This document shows, in pieces, positions 51,820 to 60,644 of a stretch of 64,000 bases of DNA (position 1 is its first letter; every line of letters starts with the position of its first letter). Source of the DNA: Halorutilus salinus (GTDB lineage: Archaea; Halobacteriota; Halobacteria; Halobacteriales; Halorutilaceae); contig NZ_RKLV01000005.1 of the NCBI RefSeq assembly GCF_026242195.1, forward strand, positions 1 through 64,000, given 5' to 3'. Below the pieces are notes generated by a model that was given only the letters and a program-made list of their open reading frames with translations, had not been told where the DNA came from and did no database searches. The position numbers and the translations under genes were made by a program.

Positions 51820-53430
51820 ATGAAGCTGTGGAAACGTCGTGCCGTCACGACCGTCGTCGCAATCGTCGTTCTCATCTTCATATCCTCCTTCGTCTACCAC
51901 TACACCATGATCGTCTTCGAGGGGCGCTCCCCAAGCTACTTCAACTCGTTACGCGCCGTCGTCGAGACGTACACGGGTACGGGTTACGGAGCCGACGCGC
52001 CGTGGGATACGCCCGTCGCAAACCTTCTCGTCACCGTCATGGATCTGTCGACCTTTCTCCTCCTGTTCATCGTACTGCCCTACGTCCTCAGCCCGGTTCT
52101 TGAGGAGGTGCTTTCGCCCGACGTTCGCCGCTCCGTCGACGACACAGACCACGTCGTCGTCTGTGACTACACGTCGAGAACGGAACAGCTCGTCACCGAG
52201 TTCGAACGTAGGAACGTCGACTACGTTGTTCTTCTCGACGACGAGGACAGGGCTGTCGAACTCAGGGAGGAGGGTATAGACGTCGCATACGGCGACCCCT
52301 CTTCCTCCGACGACCTTCGGAGCGTCAACGTCGACGAAGCAGGCTCTGTCGTCGTCGACACCGACGACTCCGAGTCGGCGAGCATCGTCCTGTCTATCAC
52401 CGAGGTCGATCCCGATGTCCGTGTAATTGTGCTTGTCCGTGACCTGTCGCTCGAAAAGTATCTGGAGTACGCGGGTGCCGACACCGTCCTGACCCCCCGC
52501 CATCTCGTCGGACGCCGTATCGCCGAGAGGATACGGAACGAGGCGAGTCTGGCTTACAGCGACGTAACCGGTCTCGGAGACGGCTTCGCTATCGTCGAAC
52601 TCAACGTCTTCTCCCAAAGCCCTCTCCACGGTAAACACCTCGGTGAGTGCGAGGGGTTCGGCGGAGGTAGCCTTACCGTCGCGGGCGTCTGGGACGAGGG
52701 GGGTTTCGTCCCCTCACCGTCGCCTGATACCGTCATAGACGACGACACGGTTCTTCTCGTCGCGGGACCACAGGACGAACTCTCGGGGTTCGAGAGACGG
52801 ATGCACGCGGGTAACGGCTCCGAAACCCATGTGGTTGTAGCGGGGTACGGTGAGGTGGGTTCGACAGTAACCGAACGTCTCGAAGCCAGCGACGCGCGGT
52901 GTACTGTCGTGGATATAGAAGGCTACGACGATGTCAATGTCGTCGGCGACGCCACCGAGGAGGACGTGCTACGTGAGGCGGGTATCGAGGACGCGACGGC
53001 TTTCGTCGTGGCTATTCAGGACGACGACGAGTCTATACTTACGGTACTCGTCGCGCGCGAAATCGTCTCCGACACGGATATAGTCGCACGCGTCAACGAC
53101 TCCGACAGCGAGAGCAAGATACGTCAGGCGGGTGCCGACTACGTTCTTTCGTTACCTGAGATAAGCGGTAGAATACTCGCCGCCGAGGTACTCCGTGAGG
53201 AGATACTTTCATACGACCGTCAGCTAAAGGTCGTACGTATCGAAGGCTCCGTCTTCTCCGGGAAACGCACCGACGAACCCCCCGTTACCGACGACGGGTT
53301 CGCCGTCGTAGCCGTCGAACGCGACGACGAGGTACTTGTCGAACTATCCTCCGACTTCGTCTTCCGTGACGACGACAGGGTGCTCGTGGCGGGTAACGAC
53401 GACGCAATCGACGCCGTCGTCCATGGCTGA
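51820..53430 (+). CDS. Two-helix potassium channel with double RCK (TrkA) regulation
   Basis: From ATG at 51820 the protein has 536 residues. Two helices flank a pore loop with filter TGTGYGAD (about residue 52; GYG is intact). TrkA-N (HVVVCDYTSRTEQL), TrkA-C, a second TrkA-N (HVVVAGYGEVGSTV) and a second TrkA-C follow, giving a ligand-gated MthK-like RCK tandem. The first TrkA-N has CDYTSR instead of GxGxxG, so only the second may bind nucleotide. Potassium flux is central to salt-in halophiles. Confidence 0.88.
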   Translation: MKLWKRRAVTTVVAIVVLIFISSFVYHYTMIVFEGRSPSYFNSLRAVVETYTGTGYGADAPWDTPVANLLVTVMDLSTFLLLFIVLPYVLSPVLEEVLSPDVRRSVDDTDHVVVCDYTSRTEQLVTEFERRNVDYVVLLDDEDRAVELREEGIDVAYGDPSSSDDLRSVNVDEAGSVVVDTDDSESASIVLSITEVDPDVRVIVLVRDLSLEKYLEYAGADTVLTPRHLVGRRIAERIRNEASLAYSDVTGLGDGFAIVELNVFSQSPLHGKHLGECEGFGGGSLTVAGVWDEGGFVPSPSPDTVIDDDTVLLVAGPQDELSGFERRMHAGNGSETHVVVAGYGEVGSTVTERLEASDARCTVVDIEGYDDVNVVGDATEEDVLREAGIEDATAFVVAIQDDDESILTVLVAREIVSDTDIVARVNDSDSESKIRQAGADYVLSLPEISGRILAAEVLREEILSYDRQLKVVRIEGSVFSGKRTDEPPVTDDGFAVVAVERDDEVLVELSSDFVFRDDDRVLVAGNDDAIDAVVHG

Positions 53431-53487
53431 GGTAGTCTTCCCCGACGTACCGTAACGTCTTACACCGGCGCGCGCGTTCAGCCGTCT

Positions 53488-54033
53488 ATGAACGTAGTAG
53501 GCGTCGTAGGTATGCCGGCAAGCGGTAAGAGCGAGGCGGCGCGTCTCGCGCGCGACGAGGACGTACCCGTCGTCACCATGGGCGACGTAATCCGCGACGA
53601 GGTCGAGCGCCGAGGACTCGAACCGACCGACGAGAACATGGGCAAGGTCGCAACGGCGTTACGCGACGAGGAAGGCGACGACGCCGTCGCGCGCCGGTGC
53701 GTCGAGGAGATACGCGCGCACGACGGTTCCACCGTCCTCGTCGACGGTCTACGTAGCGACGAAGAAGCCGACTACTTCCGCGACGAGTTCGGGGAGGGCT
53801 TCACGCTCGTCGCCGTAGAAGCCCCGTTCGAAACACGTCTCGAACGCGTCCGCGACCGCGACAGGGACGACGACATGGCGACCGCCGACGAACTCCGCGA
53901 CCGCGACGAGCGCGAACTCGGCTACGGCATGGGGGAGGCTATCGAGAACGCCGACGTACGTATACGGAACGACGGGTCGCTCGGTGAGTTCCGCGACGGG
54001 TTCCGCGGCGTCCTGACGGAAGAAAGTCAGTAG
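53488..54033 (+). CDS. UPF0200 family P-loop kinase-like protein
   Basis: The 181-residue protein has P-loop GMPASGKSEAARL, a second region TMGDVIRDEV, an LVDGLRSDEEADYF (Walker-B-like) and an RERDREDD-like lid region, all features of the archaeal UPF0200 family related to dephospho-CoA/adenylate kinases. A TATA-like sequence is not clear. The exact substrate is unknown. Confidence 0.85.
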   Translation: MNVVGVVGMPASGKSEAARLARDEDVPVVTMGDVIRDEVERRGLEPTDENMGKVATALRDEEGDDAVARRCVEEIRAHDGSTVLVDGLRSDEEADYFRDEFGEGFTLVAVEAPFETRLERVRDRDRDDDMATADELRDRDERELGYGMGEAIENADVRIRNDGSLGEFRDGFRGVLTEESQ

Positions 54034-54084
54034 CTTTATACTCACAAACTGTTTTTGGAGGAACGACAGAAAGGTGCATCAGAG

Positions 54085-54225
54085 ATGGCAAGGTGTCAGA
54101 GATGCGGTTCGTACGTAAGTGAAAGCTACGCAAAGGTATTCGGAAACAACAACGACGACGTTCACGCGTGTCCCTCGTGTGAACGTAGCAGAGGTATGGA
54201 CACGGAAGCGAGCGGCGGTCTGTAA
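54085..54225 (+). CDS. Tiny zinc-ribbon protein (DUF7563-like)
   Basis: A 46-residue frame starts MARCQRCGSYVSESYAKVFG and has a second pair in HACPSCERSRG, so four cysteines in two CxxC pairs can bind zinc. This is the DUF7563 pattern of haloarchaea. A CTTTATACT TATA-like run lies about 50 nt upstream and a GGAGG sequence about 28 nt upstream. Function unknown. It fills the gap between the UPF0200 and inositol phosphatase genes. Confidence 0.7.
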   Translation: MARCQRCGSYVSESYAKVFGNNNDDVHACPSCERSRGMDTEASGGL

Positions 54226-54275
54226 CGCGTTCTCCTCCGGAAAACGTAAGACGCGCCCACACGCATGTCGGTTAG

Positions 54276-55046
54276 ATGCTGAACCTGTGTAAGGAGATAG
54301 CCGACGCCGTCCATGAGGTAGTCGAACCCGCTCTCGGCGACCCCGGCGGCGGTGAAGTCGTCGGAATGGGTGCGGACGGAACACCCACGAAACGGATAGA
54401 CGAGGTTGCGGAGGAGCGCGCGCTTGAGGTCGTGGACGGGTACGACGACCTGCGTGTCGTGACCGAGGAGGCTGGCGAACGCGTCTACGGCGACCCGACG
54501 CATACGGTCGTTCTCGACCCCGTCGACGGTACGTACAACGCGACACACGGTATACCTCTTCACTCCGTCTCCGTGGGTATAGCCGACGGCGACTCGGTCG
54601 ACGACATGCAGTACGCGTACGTACGTGAGCTAAACACCGGCAGGTCGTACACGGCGGAGCGCGGCGAAGGCGCTTACTTCGAGGGTGAACCCCTCTCGGT
54701 ATCGGGCGAGTCGACGCCCGCGAAGATGACCGTCGGCGGCGTCTACAACATCGAAGGCTTCGACCCGACCGAGTTCGACCGTCTCCGTCTTCTCGGCTGT
54801 TCGAGCCTCGAACTCTGTTACGTCGCCGCGGGGAGGCTCGACGCCTTCGTCGACATGCGCGCCTACCTACGTGTCGTCGACTTCGCCGCCGCGAAGCTCG
54901 TAATAGAGGAGGCGGGCGGTGTTGTCACCGACGGCTACGGCGACAAACTCCATCAGGTCGTAACGCCCGAACAGCGTTCGAGCGTCGTCGCCGCCAGCCC
55001 TGAGGGTCACGAAAGCACGCTTGAGGTACTGGGGGTGTCGTCTTGA
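54276..55046 (+). CDS. Inositol monophosphatase / fructose-1,6-bisphosphatase family protein
   Basis: The 256-residue protein has the metal-site motifs of the IMPase/FBPase family: VTEEAGERV (acidic residue), LDPVDGT (about 88-94) and the C-terminal YLRVVDFAAAKLVIEEAGG in place of the usual WDxAAG. Mg-dependent sugar phosphate hydrolysis is expected, with FBPase and IMPase activity both possible in archaea. Its end overlaps the NAD kinase start by 4 bp (TTGA), pointing to one transcript. Confidence 0.88.
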   Translation: MLNLCKEIADAVHEVVEPALGDPGGGEVVGMGADGTPTKRIDEVAEERALEVVDGYDDLRVVTEEAGERVYGDPTHTVVLDPVDGTYNATHGIPLHSVSVGIADGDSVDDMQYAYVRELNTGRSYTAERGEGAYFEGEPLSVSGESTPAKMTVGGVYNIEGFDPTEFDRLRLLGCSSLELCYVAAGRLDAFVDMRAYLRVVDFAAAKLVIEEAGGVVTDGYGDKLHQVVTPEQRSSVVAASPEGHESTLEVLGVSS

Positions 55047-55903
55047 GGGTCGGTATCGTCTCTTACTACGTCCGGGGTACCGCATACGAGCCTAAGAGCG
55101 ACGCACACGCGCGACGCCTCGACGAGTCGCGCGCCGTCGTCGAACGTCTCATAGACTTCCTCGACGACCGTGGCGTGGATGTCGTCGTAAACCTCGAAAC
55201 CGCGGAGGTTCTCGGCGTAGACGGGGTTCCTGTCACAGAGATGGAGGACACCGCGGACGTCGTTCTCGCCGTCGGTGGCGACGGAACCGTCCTGCGCACC
55301 TTCACGCATATGGATGACCCCGTTCCCGTCCTGTGCATAAACACGGGTCGTGTCGGCTTTCTCGCAGGTGCAACGCCACAGAACGCCCTCGACAAGGTCG
55401 CCGAGGTGCTCGACGGCTACGACGTCGAACACCGCGCGCGTATCTCCGTCGAGGTCAACGGCGAACCCCTCCCGCCCGCGTTAAACGAGACGGTCGTCGT
55501 GACCTCACGTCCCGCCAAGATAATGGGGTTCGACGTCTACCACGACGACGAACTCGTCGAAAGCGTACGCGCCGACGGTCTGGTCGTCGCCACGCCGACG
55601 GGTTCGACGGCGTACTCTATGAGCGCGGGCGGACCTCTCGTAGACCCGAACGTCGAGTCACGTCTCGTCGTCCCCCTCGCACCTTTCCGTATGAGCGTCG
55701 CGCCCTGGGTACTCGGCTCCGACGCCGAGACGAGGCTCGTACCCACGCTCGTCGAAAAGTCTGCGACTGTGGTCGTCGACGGCGACGAACACGCCGAGGT
55801 CGGACGCGGCGACGAGATTAGCTTTAGGCGCGCCGAGAACGACGCGCTGTTCGTCGACACGGGCGACACGTTCTTCGAGAAGATACGTAACAAGCTCTCG
55901 TGA
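55043..55903 (+). CDS. nadK: NAD(+)/NADH kinase
   Basis: The 286-residue protein begins with TTG, the only start that fits the frame after the overlap. Family motifs: GGDGT in VLAVGGDGTVLRTF (about 74-87), an NxGxxGFL motif as NTGRVGFLA and the TPTGSTAYSMSAGGPLV region. It phosphorylates NAD to NADP, using ATP or polyphosphate. The pairing with IMPase/FBPase is common in archaea. Confidence 0.93.
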   Translation: MRVGIVSYYVRGTAYEPKSDAHARRLDESRAVVERLIDFLDDRGVDVVVNLETAEVLGVDGVPVTEMEDTADVVLAVGGDGTVLRTFTHMDDPVPVLCINTGRVGFLAGATPQNALDKVAEVLDGYDVEHRARISVEVNGEPLPPALNETVVVTSRPAKIMGFDVYHDDELVESVRADGLVVATPTGSTAYSMSAGGPLVDPNVESRLVVPLAPFRMSVAPWVLGSDAETRLVPTLVEKSATVVVDGDEHAEVGRGDEISFRRAENDALFVDTGDTFFEKIRNKLS

Positions 55904-55948
55904 CCGAACCGACGTGACGTTTTTGTCGCACGCTGACGAAGGACGACC

Positions 55949-56350
55949 ATGGTCGGAAGCTACATAGACCACACGATGATACGTGTTGAGGATCGAGAGG
56001 AGTCGATCGACTGGTACCGCGAGAAGCTCGACTGGGTCGTCCACCGCGAGGTCAGTATGGAAACATTCGACCTCATCTTCATAGGTCCGGAGGATTCGGA
56101 CGACGACGACCATCTCATAGAACTCACGTACAACCACCCCGACGACGAGACGGGCGAGAAACAGACGTACGACTTCGGCGACGCATGGGGTCATTTCGCC
56201 ATCGCTGTCGACGATGTCTACGATACGTACGACGAACTCATGGAACGCGGCGTCGAAGACTACCGCGACCCCGACTCGTGCGGCGGTTCGTACGCGTTCG
56301 TCAAGGATCCCGACGGGCACGAGATCGAACTCGTCGAGCGCGACCTGTAG
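55949..56350 (+). CDS. VOC/glyoxalase-I-type protein
   Basis: The 133-residue protein is a VOC two-repeat fold. Candidate metal ligands are at the usual positions: His in IDHTMIRV, Glu in LIELTYN, His in WGHFAIAV and Glu in GHEIELVE. This set is that of lactoylglutathione lyase-type enzymes, which in haloarchaea may use other thiols such as gamma-glutamylcysteine. A stand-alone gene. The precise substrate is open. Confidence 0.85.
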   Translation: MVGSYIDHTMIRVEDREESIDWYREKLDWVVHREVSMETFDLIFIGPEDSDDDDHLIELTYNHPDDETGEKQTYDFGDAWGHFAIAVDDVYDTYDELMERGVEDYRDPDSCGGSYAFVKDPDGHEIELVERDL

Positions 56351-56372
56351 AGTCGTCGTAACTACTTAATGC

Positions 56373-56702
56373 ATGGCTTTAGAAACAACGGATATGGTAC
56401 AGCTCTTCGCCTTCCCGTTTGAGGGGTTCGACACCGACTCGCTCCTGATGGTCGGCTCTCTGCTTCTCGTCTCGGTTCTGCTCGTCCAGATCGCCCTTAT
56501 TTACAGGAGACGTTCCTCGTCGGATCCGCCCCAACCCAACCCCGCCGAGGCAGGCGACGGCGAAGGTATGGTAGTCTGCCCCGAATGCTCACAGCCCACC
56601 GAAGCCGAGTACCGTTACTGCCGTTACTGCGCGAGCGACACGGGCAGGAGCTACATCGGCTCACGCGGCGACGATAGCTCGAACGGGAGCGGTATGCTCT
56701 GA
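56373..56702 (+). CDS. Single-helix protein with C-terminal zinc ribbon
   Basis: The 109-residue protein has one helix (about 22-45) and then a CPECSQPTEAEYRYCRYC zinc-ribbon motif (CxxC...CxxC). The tail is Ser/Gly rich. Such DZR/zinc-ribbon membrane proteins are frequent in haloarchaea, without known role. A T-rich run after the stop may end transcription. Confidence 0.6.
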   Translation: MALETTDMVQLFAFPFEGFDTDSLLMVGSLLLVSVLLVQIALIYRRRSSSDPPQPNPAEAGDGEGMVVCPECSQPTEAEYRYCRYCASDTGRSYIGSRGDDSSNGSGML

Positions 56703-56776
56703 GAAGCGGGGTTCGACGGTCGTCGTAGCCCTTGGTTTTTTGAGGGGGCGTTCATATATGGATACGGGTGGAAACC

Positions 56777-56956
56777 ATGGGAATGGGTGCATATGACGAG
56801 AGCGAGCAGAACAGACGCGAAGAGACGAAGCAGGTAGACGACGAAGAGGCGGAGCAGATAACCACCGACCAGTACGACGGCGACGTTTCCTACGACACAC
56901 CGGAGACGGCTGACGTTTTGATGGAGAACTTCAGACGCGGAGATGACGGAGCCTGA
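56777..56956 (+). CDS. DUF5786-like small acidic protein
   Basis: ATG at 56777 gives 59 residues beginning MGMGAYDESEQNRRE; a GTG at 56768 is a less likely start. The MGxGxYDESEQ opening and the later GDVSYDTPETADVLMENF segment match haloarchaeal DUF5786. A CATATATG TATA-like box lies 24 nt upstream. Role unknown. Confidence 0.7.
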   Translation: MGMGAYDESEQNRREETKQVDDEEAEQITTDQYDGDVSYDTPETADVLMENFRRGDDGA

Positions 56957-57023
56957 CGGAAGGAGTCAACGACTCCGACGCGGTTTCCAACATGCTTAAC
57001 GTCGTCCGTGTCCGTTTTTCGAC

Positions 57024-57995
57024 GTGTCAGCCATAGAGACGGAAGACCTGCGTAAACGGTACGGTGACCTGCAGGCGCTCAAGGGCGTGTCGCTCGAAGT
57101 CGACGAAGGCGAGTTCTTCGGTCTTCTCGGTCCCAACGGCGCGGGGAAGACGACGTTCATAAATATACTCGTCGGTCTGGTCAAGAAGAGCGGTGGCGAG
57201 GCGCGTGTCTTCGGGTACGACGTAGAGGACGACTACCGCGAGGCGCGCGACGCCATCGGTCTTGCGCCTCAAGAGTTCAACGTCGACCGTTTCTTTCCTA
57301 TACGCGAGGTTCTCGTCCACAAGGCGGGGTACCACGGGGTACCAAAGGATGTCGCGGAGGAGCGCGCCGACGAAGCACTCCGGACGGTCGGAATCTACGA
57401 CAAACGCGACACGCGTTTCCACTGGCTCTCCGGCGGTATGAAACGGCGTTTCATGCTCGCTCGCGCCATGGTCACCGACCCCGATCTTCTCATACTCGAC
57501 GAACCGACAGCGGGCGTCGACGTACAGCTACGCCACGACCTCTGGGAGATAATCACGCGTATGAACGAGGAGGGGACGACGGTTCTACTGACGACCCACT
57601 ACATAGAGGAGGCTGAGAGACTCTGCGACCGAGTCGGTATACTCGACGAGGGCGAGGTCGTCGAGGTTTCGTCGCCCGACGAACTCATGTCGCGCGGCAC
57701 GGACACCGTACGCGTGACTCTCGCGGGCGAGATCGACGCCGTACCCTCTGCGCTCAACGGGAAGGTGAACGGAGGCGCGGACGCCGATGGGTACGAGGCG
57801 CGCGTTGAGGACGGCGAACTCGTCGTTGAGACGCGTAACGCGGGCGCGACGCTCGCAGAGGTCATGCGCGCTCTCGACGACGCGGGGCACGATGTCGTCG
57901 ACGTAGAGATGTCGCGCACCTCTCTCGAAGAGATCTTCGTCGAGGTGACACGTGACCACGGCGACGTAACCCGCGCGCCGGAGGGTGACGCGTGA
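57024..57995 (+). CDS. ABC-2 transporter ATPase (DrrA/CcmA type)
   Basis: The 323-residue ATPase begins with GTG. It has Walker A GPNGAGKTT, a Q-loop APQEFNVD, signature LSGGMKRRF, Walker B LLILDEPTAGVDVQLR and a TTHYIEEAE switch, then a long C-terminal extension (about 220-323). It overlaps the permease gene by 4 bp. DrrA-type pairs export drugs, polysaccharide or lipids; no cargo is visible. Confidence 0.9.
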   Translation: MSAIETEDLRKRYGDLQALKGVSLEVDEGEFFGLLGPNGAGKTTFINILVGLVKKSGGEARVFGYDVEDDYREARDAIGLAPQEFNVDRFFPIREVLVHKAGYHGVPKDVAEERADEALRTVGIYDKRDTRFHWLSGGMKRRFMLARAMVTDPDLLILDEPTAGVDVQLRHDLWEIITRMNEEGTTVLLTTHYIEEAERLCDRVGILDEGEVVEVSSPDELMSRGTDTVRVTLAGEIDAVPSALNGKVNGGADADGYEARVEDGELVVETRNAGATLAEVMRALDDAGHDVVDVEMSRTSLEEIFVEVTRDHGDVTRAPEGDA

Positions 57996-58777
57996 GCACG
58001 CGGTCGTACGGTCTTCCGACGGGCTTTGTGACCCTGATGCGGCGCGAGGTTCTGCGTTACATACGTCGTCCGCGGAACACGTTCATGCCGCCCCTCATAA
58101 CGAACGTACTTTACTTCTCCGTCTTCGGCGTCATACTCGGAAACCGCGTCGGCGAGATACAGGGCGTCTCTTACATACTTTTCCTTCTACCCGGTCTCGT
58201 CGTACTCGGCGCTATCTCCAACTCGTTCGAGAACTCGTCGTTCTCCATCTTCCACGGACGTTGGAACGAGTATATACAGGCGACGACGACCTCGCCGCTT
58301 TCGTACACGCATATGGTTCTCGCGTACGTCCTTTCGAGCGCCCTACGCGGCGTCCTCATCGGTATCCTCATAACGGGCGTCGGCGCTATCTTTACCTCTG
58401 TGACCGTACGGAACCCGTTCTACCTCGTCGCCTTCATACTCGTCATCACAGTTCTGTTCTCCGCCCTCGGCGTCGTCGGCGGTCTATGGGCGCGCGACTT
58501 TGACTACCTGACGGTAATGAACCAGTTCCTCCTCCGCCCTCTCGTCTTCTTCGGCGGTATCTTCTACTCGCTCGAAGTCCTGCCGACGCTCTGGTTCTAC
58601 GTCTCGCTCCTCAACCCGATGGTCTACATGGTAAACGGCGTCCGTTACGGCTTCCTCGGCGCGGACGCCGTCGACGTGGGACCCAACGCCGCGCTCGTGG
58701 TTCTGACGACCGCGGCGGTTGCCGTCGTAGCCCTCGATATCGTGCTGTTCCGCCGCGGGTACGGGCTTACGGAGTAG
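57992..58777 (+). CDS. ABC-2 type permease (DrrB type)
   Basis: The 261-residue protein has about six helices, with LMRREVLRYIRRPRNTFMPPL at the entry and the family motif FDYLTVMNQFLLRPLVFFGGIFYSLEVLP in the fourth to fifth helix. It starts GTG within the ATPase end. The last 13 codons and stop recur in degraded form at 59486-59530, downstream of an inserted pilin gene. Confidence 0.88.
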   Translation: MSTRSYGLPTGFVTLMRREVLRYIRRPRNTFMPPLITNVLYFSVFGVILGNRVGEIQGVSYILFLLPGLVVLGAISNSFENSSFSIFHGRWNEYIQATTTSPLSYTHMVLAYVLSSALRGVLIGILITGVGAIFTSVTVRNPFYLVAFILVITVLFSALGVVGGLWARDFDYLTVMNQFLLRPLVFFGGIFYSLEVLPTLWFYVSLLNPMVYMVNGVRYGFLGADAVDVGPNAALVVLTTAAVAVVALDIVLFRRGYGLTE

Positions 58778-58778
58778 G
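58734..58778 (+). repeat. Direct repeat, copy 1: permease 3' end
   Basis: These 45 bases encode the end of the permease (DIVLFRRGYGLTE, stop) and recur 752 bp further on with 39 of 45 bases identical, one copy on each side of the pilin gene. Confidence 0.75.
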
Positions 58779-58901
58779 ATCTTTCCGGAAGACGACATGA
58801 CGTACCCCCTGGTTTAACACAGCGATGTACTGTCTCCGAGGAGGATCCCGACCTTGTCCGGTAATGAGTAGTACCGAACCCAACCTCCGTGTTCTACTGA
58901 C

Positions 58902-59402
58902 TCACGGTTCGGAGAGCGATCCAAACTCGTACACAACGGATTCGGTATCCCCGTTATCGTAAATTACCACGACCTCTCTTCCTTCGACGCTCGGATTGCT
59001 GTTCGGGGGTTCAAACCATGCGGTATCACCCGCACTGAGGCGTTGACTTGGGGGTGGAGTTCCGTAGTTATTCAGCTCCCTCCAAGAAAGACGGTCGGCT
59101 GGACCCGGAGAGCCGTCTTCGTGTTGGATCCGGGTACCTTTGAATGCGAGGAACAGTTCGTCGTTCCTAACATTACCAGCGGTAATCACATTAACCTGTA
59201 CTTCATTAGGTGACTTGTCCCTAACGTCTACAACATCCACGACAGCTCGCTCCGCAGGCTCGTTCTGATCAGAAAGTTCTACCACTGTCGTACCGATAAC
59301 CGCGGCTAGTATTACCGTGATAGCTACCATGAGAATAACCCCTATTACAGGGGAGACTGCCTTAGCTTTCTTCTGAGTACCTCCAACTCTATGTGATTTC
59401 AT
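58902..59402 (-). CDS. Archaeal type IV pilin
   Basis: The 166-residue protein has the archaeal pilin N-terminus (Pilin_N, DUF1628). A basic leader is followed by KAVSPVIGVILMVAITVILAAV, where the usual cleavage site lies near the A-VSP junction and the helix is the assembly core. The rest is a beta-rich exported domain. Codon use is unlike the neighbours (Ile: 3 ATC, 3 ATT, 2 ATA, and AT-rich third positions), so it looks acquired. It lies between two copies of the upstream permease's 3' end. No pilus assembly ATPase is near. Confidence 0.88.
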   Translation of the reverse strand: MKSHRVGGTQKKAKAVSPVIGVILMVAITVILAAVIGTTVVELSDQNEPAERAVVDVVDVRDKSPNEVQVNVITAGNVRNDELFLAFKGTRIQHEDGSPGPADRLSWRELNNYGTPPPSQRLSAGDTAWFEPPNSNPSVEGREVVVIYDNGDTESVVYEFGSLSEP

Positions 59403-59485
59403 GCGGTGTTATACTGAGTACATCTTGCTCGGAAATAAGTATATCCCTCAGTACCTTAGAAAGCCAACATATTGGGATGTCGCGG

Positions 59486-59530
59486 TCGATATCGTGCTGT
59501 TCAGGTGTGGATACGGGCTTACGGGGTAGG
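59486..59530 (+). pseudogene. Direct repeat, copy 2: remnant of permease 3' end
   Basis: In frame this reads VDIVLFRCGYGLTG then stop, a degraded second copy of the ABC permease end. There is no gene body in front of it; the copy begins just after a stretch next to the pilin gene. It is best explained as the leftover of a duplication tied to the arrival of the pilin gene. Confidence 0.65.
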
Positions 59531-59531
59531 C

Positions 59532-59537
59532 TTTTAC
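59532..59537 (+). promoter_or_regulatory. TATA-like box for small gene
   Basis: TTTTAC lies 28 nt before ATG 59560, fitting a leaderless mRNA. Confidence 0.4.
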
Positions 59538-59559
59538 CCCATCGTGACGTGCGTTTGGT

Positions 59560-59739
59560 ATGCCTCACCGATGCTTCGAACACGCCACAGTTGACGAGAG
59601 CGGTTTCGAACTGGTCGACGGATACATACGTGGTACAGCCCAAGCCGTCTGTTCGGTGTGCGGGGCAGATCTGACCTACGAGTACGTTCTCGATAGGACT
59701 GTTGACGACTCCGGCGAGGTGGATTACGTCAACTGCTGA
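59560..59739 (+). CDS. Small protein with one CxxC pair
   Basis: The 59-residue frame starts MPHRCFEHATVDESG and contains VCSVCGADLTYEYV, then an acidic end VDYVNC. The cysteines at both ends plus the CxxCG pair make a small zinc- or redox-binding fold plausible. A longer minus-strand frame covers the same region but has no promoter and is judged a shadow. Nothing similar is recognised with confidence. Confidence 0.55.
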   Translation: MPHRCFEHATVDESGFELVDGYIRGTAQAVCSVCGADLTYEYVLDRTVDDSGEVDYVNC

Positions 59740-59789
59740 ACTACGGCGGAGTAGTTATATGTCCGTCCGTTCTTTTTCGCCGTAATCAG

Positions 59790-60644
59790 ATGGAAGAGTA
59801 CGACCTGACCAACGGCGTTGTCTACCACGGCGACTGTCTCGAAGGTATGCGGAAACTCGAAGACGGTTCGGTGACACTCGGCTTCACCTCGCCGCCGTAC
59901 TTCAACGCGGTCAACTACGAGGAACACGTCGAGAAGCTTCAGGGCGACAAGGATCGCTGGGAACGCGAGGAGATGTCGTACGACGACTACCGCGACTTTC
60001 TCGTCGAACGTTTCGAGGAAGTTCTGCGCGTAACCCGTCCGGGAGGCTATACGGTCGTGAACATCTCCCCTGTCCACTGGGAAGGCGAACGTATCCCTCT
60101 ACCGTTCCATTTTGTCGGCTGGATGGAGGAAGCAGGCTGGAAGTTCAAGGAGGACATAGTCTGGGAGAAACCCGTTGCGAAGGACAGGCGCTCCGGGGTG
60201 CTCCTCCAGAACCCGTATCCGGGATACTACTACCCGTCGGTAGTCTCCGAGTACATCTTCGTGTTCCAGAATGAAGCCGACGACGAGGAGAAGAACAGTA
60301 TCTACTGGGACAGGAGCGAAGAGGAGAAGGAGGAAAACCGCATCAACCTCGACGACTATCAGGGGGAGAAGTCGAAGAACGTCTGGAAGATACGTCAGGT
60401 TGCGCCGGGTGAAAACGAACACCCAGCGCCTTTCCCGCGCGAACTCGCGGAGCGCATAACCGAGTTCTACTCATACAAGGGCGATACTGTCATGGACGTA
60501 TTCGCGGGTAGCGGACAGACGCTTCTCGCGGCGCAGGAACTCGACCGCGAGTTCGTCGGCTTCGAGACACAGAAGGAGTACGTCGATTACGCCGTTGAGC
60601 GTATACAGAACGAGAACTCGCAAAAGACGCTGGGTGACATATAA
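59790..60644 (+). CDS. Type II DNA methyltransferase (beta class)
   Basis: The 284-residue protein has motif IV TSPPYF near residue 33, and the SAM motif I DVFAGSGQTLLAAQ near residue 236, so the order IV then I is that of beta-class enzymes. TSPPY suggests N4-cytosine methylation, though N6-adenine cannot be excluded. It starts the restriction-modification pair; its TAA overlaps the next gene's ATG (TAATG). The codon style (ATA present) is close to the host's. The recognition sequence cannot be read. Confidence 0.9.
   Translation: MEEYDLTNGVVYHGDCLEGMRKLEDGSVTLGFTSPPYFNAVNYEEHVEKLQGDKDRWEREEMSYDDYRDFLVERFEEVLRVTRPGGYTVVNISPVHWEGERIPLPFHFVGWMEEAGWKFKEDIVWEKPVAKDRRSGVLLQNPYPGYYYPSVVSEYIFVFQNEADDEEKNSIYWDRSEEEKEENRINLDDYQGEKSKNVWKIRQVAPGENEHPAPFPRELAERITEFYSYKGDTVMDVFAGSGQTLLAAQELDREFVGFETQKEYVDYAVERIQNENSQKTLGDI

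Noticed and set aside
59389-59643. 84-residue minus-strand frame over the permease remnant
   Set aside because: No promoter or family; it is antisense to the permease remnant and to the 59-residue plus-strand gene, and its C-terminal part overlaps the pilin start.
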